From: Alphaproteobacteria bacterium
GTDB lineage: Bacteria > Pseudomonadota > Alphaproteobacteria > Rhizobiales > Devosiaceae
Length of the DNA: 11,005 nt
Direction of reading: 5' to 3'
Assembly: GCA_013152625.1 (NCBI GenBank)
Contig: JAADFY010000002.1
Coordinates: 1 to 11,005, forward strand
This document shows positions 6,352 through 11,005 of the stretch, piece after piece. Every line of letters begins with the position of its first letter. The first letter of the stretch is position 1. Both the position numbers and the translations under genes were made by a program. The notes under the pieces were generated by a model. That model had not been told where the DNA came from. It saw nothing but the letters and a program-made list of their open reading frames with translations, and searched no databases.

Positions 6352-6733
6352 GTAAAACCGGGCCGGGAAAACGCACAGGCCGTCCCTTTGAACTGACCAT
6401 CACCACCACAATCCTGGCCCGGACCAGAACAATTTCACCGCGTCGGATTTCCTGATCGAGAAACAGCCGCGCCCCGCTGGTTGCCGAGATCATCGTGACC
6501 ACTTCCACCAGATCATCCATTTTGGCCGGGCGGGCGAACTCCATGTCCATCTTGTGCACGGCAAACGAAAGACCCCGGGCGCCCAGTTCAGAATGGGAAA
6601 CGCCTTTTTCCCGTAGAAGTTCCGTCCGCCCGCGCTCGAAAAACCGCACATAGGCCCCATGATAGACATTGCCGGAAAAATCAGTGTCTTCGTAATAAAT
6701 GCGGATTGGGAAAACGGCTTGTTTTGTGTCCAT
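6332..6733 (-). CDS. ybgC: Acyl-CoA thioesterase YbgC (Tol-Pal cluster)
   Basis: YbgC is a small cytoplasmic hotdog-fold acyl-CoA thioesterase encoded at the head of tol-pal clusters; it is dispensable for Tol-Pal function in E. coli and is thought to act in phospholipid or acyl-CoA metabolism. The 133 aa match the family length (E. coli 134). The signature YYEDTDFSGNVYHGAYVRFFERGRTELLR (13-41) is nearly complete, with D18 the catalytic aspartate. The ATG at 6733 has AAGGGG a few bases upstream. Only 59 bp separate it from the divergent SRPBCC gene, so the two probably share a promoter region. A 237-bp gap with a repeat array follows before tolQ, so ybgC may be transcribed partly apart from tolQRAB. 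Confidence 0.95.
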   Translation of the reverse strand: MDTKQAVFPIRIYYEDTDFSGNVYHGAYVRFFERGRTELLREKGVSHSELGARGLSFAVHKMDMEFARPAKMDDLVEVVTMISATSGARLFLDQEIRRGEIVLVRARIVVVMVSSKGRPVRFPGPVLHALDIH

Positions 6734-6792
6734 TGCCCCTTATGTTGGCAACCAGCGGCAAAGTAAATTGAACCGGACGGAGAACCACTGAT

Positions 6793-7278
6793 ATGTTTCA
6801 GGTGCAAAGTTCTGTTTGTATCGACGCCTCCCCCGAGAGGGTCTGGCGTTATTTGTCCGATGTGGAAAACATCACCGCATGGGCCCCCGCCATCAAGCAG
6901 GCCCGGTGCGAATCCGATCAGAGCCGGGGCGTCGGAACCGTGCGCATCTGCAAGCTCGACCGGTTCGACGTGCGAGAGGAATTCATCGCCTGGGACGAAG
7001 GTCGGGGACTGGCCTATCGTGCCCGGGGAGCGCCGATGATTGAAACAGCCACCAACCACTGGAGCATCGAGGTCATGGGCGATCAGACCCTGCTCACCAG
7101 CCGCACCGAGATCGAGCTCAAAGGCGGCGTATTTGGCCGATTGCTCGAGCCCTTGATGAAGCTGGCGGTCCGGTTTGGCTTCCCCAATGCCCTGGCGCCG
7201 CTAAAATATTACATTGAAACCGGTCAGCCATTTGCCGGCAAAGCTACAAACCTGCCCAAAGCGCCCACCTATTGTTAA
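6793..7278 (+). CDS. SRPBCC (START/polyketide cyclase-like) family protein
   Basis: The 161-aa product has the layout of SRPBCC ligand-binding proteins: an N-terminal strand and helix (VQSSVCIDASPERVWRYLSDVENITAWAPAI) typical of the polyketide cyclase/dehydrase family, a central beta-sheet (VGTVRICKL, REEFIAWDEGRGLAYRA, NHWSIEVMGDQTLLTSRTEIEL) and a long C-terminal helix (LLEPLMKLAVRF). Such proteins bind hydrophobic ligands, but substrate and role cannot be read from the sequence; there is no signal peptide. The ATG at 6793 has GGAG 10 nt upstream. It is the only plus-strand gene in the ruv-tol block, divergent from ybgC by 59 bp and convergent with ruvB, with which it shares a TTAA (7275-7278) supplying both stop codons. 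This looks like an insertion into an otherwise conserved gene order. Confidence 0.85.
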   Translation: MFQVQSSVCIDASPERVWRYLSDVENITAWAPAIKQARCESDQSRGVGTVRICKLDRFDVREEFIAWDEGRGLAYRARGAPMIETATNHWSIEVMGDQTLLTSRTEIELKGGVFGRLLEPLMKLAVRFGFPNALAPLKYYIETGQPFAGKATNLPKAPTYC

Positions 7279-8318
7279 GCCGGTTCGTCGCCGTCCTTGA
7301 ACAGCTGTGCCTGTCCGCCGATAAAACCCTGGGGCACACCCATGCCCAGATGCTCAAACGCCATCCCGGTCAACAGCCGGCCCCTGGCGGTGCGCTGCAA
7401 GAACCCCTGTTGAATGAGAAACGGTTCCACAATGTCTTCAATGGCGTCCCGAGGTTCGCTTAGCGCCGCCGCCATGGTCTCGATCCCCACCGGGCCACCG
7501 CCATAATTGGTGGCAATGGTGCCGAGGTAACGCCGATCCATCTGGTCCAGACCCCGCCCGTCCACATCGAGCCGCCCCAGCGCCCTGTCGGCCACCGGCC
7601 GGGAGATTTCGCTAGCACCCTCCACCTGGGCGAAATCGGTCACCCGCCGCAACAGGCGGCCCGCAATCCGGGGCGTTCCCCGTGAGCGTCGGGCGATCTC
7701 CATCGCCCCGTCTGCTGAAATGCCGATGCCCACCAGCCGCGCCGCCCGTTCAACGATTTGCACCAGCTCTTCGGGGCTGTAAAAGTTCAGCCGAACCGGA
7801 ATACCGAACCGGTCGCGCAGCGGCGTCGTCAAAAGCCCCGCCCGTGTGGTCGCCCCGACCAGGGTAAACCGGGCCAGATCTATGCGCACCGACCGGGCTG
7901 CCGGGCCTTCGCCAATCATTAAGTCAAGCTGAAAATCCTCCATGGCCGGATAAAGGATCTCCTCGACCTGCGGGTTCAGCCGGTGAATTTCGTCGATAAA
8001 CAAGACATCATGGGTTTCAAGATTGGTCAGTTGCGCCGCCAGATCCCCCGCCTTGGCGATCACCGGGCCCGAAGTGGCCCGAAACCCCACCCCCAGTTCC
8101 CGCGCCACAATCTGCGCCAGTGTGGTTTTGCCCAGGCCCGGCGGGCCCACGAACAATACATGATCGAGGGCGGAGCGGCGTTTTTTGGCCGCCTCGATGA
8201 ACACCTGCAGGTTTTCGCGCGCTTTTTCCTGGCCAACAAACTCGGCAAACCCCAGGGGCCGCAGGCTGACTTCGGCTTCCGTGTCGCGCCCGGTTGTGGC
8301 GGATTTCGTCTCACTCAT
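7275..8318 (-). CDS. ruvB: Holliday junction branch migration ATPase RuvB
   Basis: RuvB is the hexameric AAA+ motor that, with RuvA, moves Holliday junctions during recombination and fork repair. The 347 aa show Walker A GPPGLGKT (58-65), Walker B LFIDE with DEIH (106-112), sensor 1 GATTRAG (155-161), the arginine-finger region RDRFG (168-172), sensor 2 around RGTPRIAGRLLRR (213-225) and the C-terminal winged helix (GGGPVGIETMAAALSE, EPFLIQQGFLQRTARGR). All catalytic motifs are intact. The ATG at 8318 has GGAG 11 nt upstream, just outside a 50-bp palindrome. ruvB is separated from ruvA by an extra membrane-protein gene and a palindromic repeat, so it may not be fully co-transcribed with ruvCA. 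Its TAA overlaps the stop of the opposing SRPBCC gene. Confidence 0.98.
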   Translation of the reverse strand: MSETKSATTGRDTEAEVSLRPLGFAEFVGQEKARENLQVFIEAAKKRRSALDHVLFVGPPGLGKTTLAQIVARELGVGFRATSGPVIAKAGDLAAQLTNLETHDVLFIDEIHRLNPQVEEILYPAMEDFQLDLMIGEGPAARSVRIDLARFTLVGATTRAGLLTTPLRDRFGIPVRLNFYSPEELVQIVERAARLVGIGISADGAMEIARRSRGTPRIAGRLLRRVTDFAQVEGASEISRPVADRALGRLDVDGRGLDQMDRRYLGTIATNYGGGPVGIETMAAALSEPRDAIEDIVEPFLIQQGFLQRTARGRLLTGMAFEHLGMGVPQGFIGGQAQLFKDGDEPA

Positions 8319-8425
8319 GAACCCAGATACTCCATCCGCTCAGAGCGTGTCACCGATAAGTGGGTACCGGTTATCGGACAAATGACACGCTCAAACAAAG
8401 AATTAGACTGCAATTTTGATTTCAT
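8315..8425 (-). other. 36-codon small open frame across the palindromes, overlapping the ruvB start
   Basis: An ATG at 8425, inside the second palindrome, opens a frame of 36 codons (begins MKSKLQSNSLF, ends SERMEYLGS) whose TGA overlaps the ruvB ATG as ATGA. No good ribosome site precedes 8425, but a second in-frame ATG at 8335 would give a six-residue leader. It is most likely a by-product of the repeat sequence, recorded because it is open across both palindromes and ends exactly at ruvB. Confidence 0.2.
8343..8392. repeat. 50-bp palindromic intergenic element, Rhizobiales REP-like
   Basis: The outer arms GAGCGTGTCA (8343-8352) and TGACACGCTC (8383-8392) are perfect 10-bp inverted repeats. 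Inside are CCGATAA (8353-8359) and TTATCGG (8371-8377), a second perfect pair around a GTGGGTACCGG loop; ACAAA is left unpaired on one side. The core AAGTGGGTACCGGTTATCGG closely resembles, from memory, the AAGTGGGAACCGGTTTTCGG core of palindromes scattered through Rhizobiales genomes. It starts 24 bp upstream of ruvB. Confidence 0.85.
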
Positions 8426-8444
8426 CAAAACATGACGCAGTCTA
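8404..8444. repeat. 41-bp second palindrome of the composite element
   Basis: Outer arms TAGACTGC (8404-8411) and GCAGTCTA (8437-8444) are perfect 8-bp inverted repeats; inner arms TTTTGAT (8414-8420) and ATCAAAA (8424-8430) form a perfect 7-bp stem with a 3-nt loop. It lies 11 bp from the first palindrome, with the same nested-stem design. Its outer arm contributes the TAG stop codon of the membrane-protein gene. Confidence 0.85.
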
Positions 8445-8864
8445 GGGGATCAATTCGCGCAAAAGCGGGCTGAACTCGCGCAGGATCACCGGCACCATAT
8501 ATTGCAACCCGAACCAGACCGGGTAAATCACAAATAACAACACCGCGCTCCCCCACCCGTATTCCGCCGCCCCGGCCAGGCCGCCCGCGCTTAAAACGTA
8601 CGGGCTGATCATTGCCATCGCCAGCCCAACCGCCCAGCCAACCGCGAAAATCACCATCAGGCGGCTGCCATCCAGCGCCGCCCCTTTTTGCGCCCGAACC
8701 AGAAATATTCCCGTCCAGATCACATAGACCGGGACGATCATGATCCATTGGGTCGCCGCCATGGGCTCGCCCTCGATCAGAACCGATCCGACCATCGGCC
8801 CGGTGGCGATGAAAAAAACAACCAGCCCCGCCGCCAGCATCCAGCGCCGCCCCGCTGGGCTCAT
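8442..8864 (-). CDS. Unrecognised four-helix inner-membrane protein
   Basis: I do not recognise this 140-aa protein. Hydrophobic stretches at about 8-28, 38-57, 69-92 and 104-125 suggest four membrane helices, with basic residues (GRRW) before the first helix. No enzymatic motif, metal site or known transporter signature is visible. The ATG at 8864 overlaps the ruvA stop as ATGA, and AAAGAG lies a little upstream, so it is very probably translated as part of the ruvCA transcript. Its TAG stop lies in the outer arm of a palindromic repeat, so the present C-terminus (RELIP) may have been set when the repeat arrived. Codon use and base composition look like the neighbours. ruvA is normally followed directly by ruvB, so this gene interrupts a conserved pair. 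Function unknown. Confidence 0.75.
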   Translation of the reverse strand: MSPAGRRWMLAAGLVVFFIATGPMVGSVLIEGEPMAATQWIMIVPVYVIWTGIFLVRAQKGAALDGSRLMVIFAVGWAVGLAMAMISPYVLSAGGLAGAAEYGWGSAVLLFVIYPVWFGLQYMVPVILREFSPLLRELIP

Positions 8865-9478
8865 CCGCTCAACTCTTTCAGCCCCGCCCGAATGAGAACC
8901 TCAGCCCCCGCGTCCTCGCCCCGGTCAGCCAGCACCCGGGCAACCGCCGCCGATGCCTGCCCCTGCGGGTAACCTAAATTGACCAGCGCCGAGACCGCAT
9001 CGGCCACCGGCCCGGGCGCCTGTCCATCGCCAAGGGCCGCCTGCAGCCCCGCCACACCCGGCTCCAGCATTGCCCCCGCCGGGATTTTACCTTTCAGCTC
9101 GGCAACAATACGCTGCGCCACCTTGGGCCCCACCCCCGGTGCCCGGCCCACCATCGCCTTGTCTTCCAGATTGATCGCACTGGCCAGTTCGGAGGCCGAA
9201 AGGGTCGACAAAACCGCCAGCGCCACCTTTGCCCCCACCCCCTGCACCCGCATCAACAGCAAAAACCAGTCTTTTTCGGTTCCACTGGCAAACCCGTAAA
9301 GCCGGAGCGCATCTTCGCGCACATAGGTCTCCACCATCAGCGAAGTGGCCTCGCCCACCGGGGGCAGCGCCCCCATGGTCCGGCTGGAGCAATGGCATTC
9401 ATAGCACACACCCCCAACATCTATGAGCACCACACTCTCGCCCATTGCCTCAACAATGCCCTTGAGCTTGCCGATCAT
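8861..9478 (-). CDS. ruvA: Holliday junction DNA-binding protein RuvA
   Basis: RuvA binds the four-way junction as a tetramer and loads RuvB. The 205 aa match the family (E. coli 203). Domain I (1-64) begins MIGKLKGIVE and carries VREDALRLYGF, with E55 and D56 at the position of the acidic pin; domain II has two helix-hairpin-helix motifs (RVQGVGAKVALAVL, 77-90; APGVGPKVAQRIVAELKGK, 113-131); domain III (157-205) is the RuvB-binding three-helix bundle. The ATG at 9478 overlaps the ruvC stop as ATGA; a longer frame to 9541 would lie wholly inside ruvC and lacks family similarity. Its own stop overlaps the next gene in the same way, giving a tightly coupled ruvC-ruvA-membrane protein unit. Confidence 0.97.
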   Translation of the reverse strand: MIGKLKGIVEAMGESVVLIDVGGVCYECHCSSRTMGALPPVGEATSLMVETYVREDALRLYGFASGTEKDWFLLLMRVQGVGAKVALAVLSTLSASELASAINLEDKAMVGRAPGVGPKVAQRIVAELKGKIPAGAMLEPGVAGLQAALGDGQAPGPVADAVSALVNLGYPQGQASAAVARVLADRGEDAGAEVLIRAGLKELSG

Positions 9479-9996
9479 GACGCAACGGCCACCCGGGTTC
9501 GGGCAACCCGGGTCCGGGATCCCCGATGATGGGCATGGCAAATGGCGATCGCCAGCGCGTCGGCTTCATCGGCGCTGTTTACGTGCGCCCCGGGCAACAG
9601 GGCCTGAACCATCATGGCCACCTGTTTTTTGTCCGCATGGCCGTTGCCCACCACCGACTTCTTGACCAGATTGGCCGCATACTCGCCAACCTCAAGTCCG
9701 CAAAGAGCCGGCGTCATCAGCGCCACGCCCCTTGCCTGCCCCAGTAAAAGCGCCGAACGCGGCCCCGCATTGACGAATGTTTCCTCGATCGCCGCCTCAT
9801 GGGGAGCATGGGCCTCGATCAGATCGCGCAACCCCTGGTGCAAAATCACCAGCCGCCGGGCCAACAGCGCTTTTGCCGGCGGCTTAAGGGTGCCGCTCGC
9901 CACATATTCAAGCCGGTTGCCGGTAATTTCGATAATTCCCCAACCCGTGCGCAACAGGCCCGGGTCAATGCCGATGATTCGCTTTCGAAGTCCCAT
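9475..9996 (-). CDS. ruvC: Holliday junction endonuclease RuvC
   Basis: RuvC is the dimeric, metal-dependent RNase H-fold nuclease that resolves Holliday junctions. The 173 aa contain all four catalytic acids: D11 in GIDPGLLRTGWG, E71 in IEETFVN, and D143 and D146 in ADEADALAIAICHAHH, matching E. coli D7, E66, D138 and D141. The ATG at 9996 has AGGG at 8 nt spacing. The C-terminus ends in RTRVARTRVAVAS, encoded by an imperfect 15-bp duplication, beyond the catalytic core. ruvC heads the ruvCA run and is divergent from the TauE-like gene across 151 bp; yebC, often found upstream of ruvC, is not here. Confidence 0.97.
   Translation of the reverse strand: MGLRKRIIGIDPGLLRTGWGIIEITGNRLEYVASGTLKPPAKALLARRLVILHQGLRDLIEAHAPHEAAIEETFVNAGPRSALLLGQARGVALMTPALCGLEVGEYAANLVKKSVVGNGHADKKQVAMMVQALLPGAHVNSADEADALAIAICHAHHRGSRTRVARTRVAVAS
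9487..9516 (-). repeat. Imperfect 15-bp duplication at the 3' end of ruvC
   Basis: The 15-bp segments at 9487-9501 and 9502-9516 (plus strand GGCCACCCGGGTTCG and GGCAACCCGGGTCCG) differ at two positions, and each encodes RTRVA on the minus strand. The duplication extends the basic tail of RuvC beyond its catalytic domain without breaking the frame. Confidence 0.8.
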
Positions 9997-10147
9997 GGAT
10001 TAGACCCTATTCAACCGGGTCGACACTATCAAACAATAACTGAACAAAACGGAAACATTACCCGATGCTTCGTCACATCACACTGGCCTGGGGACCGGCA
10101 GGCAGTTATGATCACCCGCTCGGCCACCGCCTGCCCGGATATCCGCC
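9997..10147. promoter_or_regulatory. Divergent intergenic region between ruvC and the TauE-like gene
   Basis: These 151 bp must hold the promoter for the ruvC run on one strand and probably that of the transporter gene on the other. The stretch 10020-10070 is A-rich compared with the surroundings. I found no convincing -35/-10 pair, LexA-type box or terminator. Confidence 0.35.
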
Positions 10148-10918
10148 ATGTTTTTATTTGATCTGCTCGGCCAGGTGCCGACCGGAACAGTGTTGATACT
10201 GGTTATGGTCACACTGGTGGCCGGGGCGGTGCGCGGGTTTGCCGGGTTTGGCGCCGGGTTGATCTTGATGCCGGTGGCCGCCGCCGTCATTGACCCGCCA
10301 TTGGCCGCCGCCACGTTATTGCTGATGGATTTTTTCATAACCCTGCCCCTGGTGCCATCGGCCATGCGCCGTGCCAACTGGCCCACGGTTCTGCCCACCG
10401 CCATTGGCGCCCTGATTACGGTGCCCCTGGGCGCATTCGTACTGATCAACTCCGATCCGCTTGCGGTTCGCTGGGGCATTTCCATTGCCACCATCGCCAT
10501 GCTGGGGCTGATGATCTCGGGTTGGCGCTATCGCGGCACTCCCAGTAGTCCGGTTTCGTTTTCAGTGGGCGGTCTGGCCGGGTTTCTGTCCGGGGTCGCC
10601 CAGATTCCGGGTCCGCCGGTGGTCACCTACTGGATGTCCGGGCCTTTGCCCGCCGCCATCATCCGCGCCAACCTGATCACATTTTTTTTCATCGGCTCGA
10701 TTGGTTCCAGCGTCGCCTATGGGTCAATCGGTCTTTTTAGCGCCAAGGTCCTTGGTTTTGTCATCCTCCTCGCCCCCACCTATGGTCTGGCAGTCTGGGC
10801 CGGGGCCCGCCTGCACCCGCTGGCGCCCGAGCAATGGTTCCGCCGGGTTGCCTATTCGCTCATTGCCATCGCTGCCGCAACCAGCCTGCCAGCTCTGGAC
10901 GGCCTGTTTCGGAGTTAG
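10148..10918 (+). CDS. TauE/SafE-type (DUF81) membrane transporter/permease
   Basis: This 256-aa integral membrane protein has the internal duplication of the TauE/SafE family: RGFAGFGAGLILMP (29-42) in the first half and GGLAGFLSGVAQIPGPPVVTYWM (141-163) in the second, each at the start of a set of hydrophobic helices (seven or eight in total). Members export or take up small organic or inorganic sulfur-containing anions such as sulfite, sulfoacetate or taurine-related compounds; the substrate here cannot be told, as no sulfur-metabolism genes are adjacent. The ATG at 10148 lacks a strong ribosome site (only GGAT upstream), so the start is moderately certain. It is divergent from ruvC and appears to be a single-gene unit unrelated to the ruv-tol block. 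Confidence 0.88.
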   Translation: MFLFDLLGQVPTGTVLILVMVTLVAGAVRGFAGFGAGLILMPVAAAVIDPPLAAATLLLMDFFITLPLVPSAMRRANWPTVLPTAIGALITVPLGAFVLINSDPLAVRWGISIATIAMLGLMISGWRYRGTPSSPVSFSVGGLAGFLSGVAQIPGPPVVTYWMSGPLPAAIIRANLITFFFIGSIGSSVAYGSIGLFSAKVLGFVILLAPTYGLAVWAGARLHPLAPEQWFRRVAYSLIAIAAATSLPALDGLFRS

Positions 10919-10944
10919 GTCACGGACCCATAAACGGGGGCGAT

Positions 10945-11005
10945 ATGGCGCTTCAATTGGCAAAAATATGCACGAAGAAGGGTGAAAAGCGGGTCTATAT
11001 CCCGG
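10945..11005 (+). CDS. Possible start of another gene (cut by window edge)
   Basis: An ATG at 10945, preceded by GGGGG at 4 nt, opens a frame of 20 codons (starts MALQLAKICTKKGEKR) that is still open at the window end. It begins 26 bp after the TauE-like gene stop. A minus-strand frame, open from the window edge and ending in TAA at 10915, is a competing explanation (a convergent gene end). Twenty codons are too few to choose or to name a family. Confidence 0.25.
   Translation, partial: MALQLAKICTKKGEKRVYIP

Noticed and set aside
1..11005. A new defence, phage, transposon or biosynthetic system
   Set aside because: No integrase, transposase, nuclease-effector pair, toxin-antitoxin or synthase genes are visible; nearly all coding sequence is core ruv, tol-pal and tilS, plus one transporter and two small accessory genes.

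Overview
The window looks like chromosomal core DNA from an alphaproteobacterium, most likely of the order Hyphomicrobiales (Rhizobiales). This rests on four things: the high-GC coding style, the linkage of ruvCAB to ybgC-tolQRAB-pal-cpoB-tilS (an order I know from this class), the alphaproteobacterial style of TolA and Pal, and a 50-bp palindrome next to ruvB built like the intergenic palindromes that are abundant in Rhizobiales. A genus cannot be assigned from sequence alone. All homology calls come from motifs read by eye; no database search was possible.

Layout. Most genes are on the minus strand, so the functional order runs from right to left. At the right end ruvC (9475-9996), ruvA (8861-9478) and an unrecognised four-helix membrane protein gene (8442-8864) are joined by ATGA stop/start overlaps. 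A two-part palindromic repeat (8343-8444) follows, then ruvB (7275-8318). A plus-strand SRPBCC-fold gene (6793-7278) sits tail-to-tail with ruvB, and the two stop codons share one TTAA. Next comes the Tol-Pal block: ybgC (6332-6733), a 237-bp gap with a phased regulatory-looking array, tolQ (5381-6094), tolR (4932-5381), tolA (3934-4926), tolB (2523-3848), a 366-bp gap, and pal (1665-2156). A strong intrinsic terminator (1592-1633) closes pal. Then come cpoB/ybgF (422-1504) and the 5' part of tilS (1-428, cut by the window edge). On the far right a TauE/SafE-type transporter gene (10148-10918) is transcribed rightward, away from ruvC. The last 87 bp may hold the start of another gene.

How the genes work together. 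TolQ-TolR form a proton-driven inner-membrane motor that acts through TolA on periplasmic TolB and the lipoprotein Pal, keeping the outer membrane attached and constricting at division; CpoB is the periplasmic partner of this machine and YbgC an associated thioesterase. RuvA and RuvB branch-migrate Holliday junctions and RuvC cuts them. TilS modifies the AUA-decoding isoleucine tRNA.

The most interesting non-coding signals are a set of TTAACCAT motifs (a known CtrA half-site form) repeated at exactly 24-bp steps upstream of tolQ, and the composite palindrome before ruvB. I did not find a new multi-gene defence, mobile or biosynthetic system. The two non-core genes interrupting the ruv and ruv-tol blocks are the least explained proteins.
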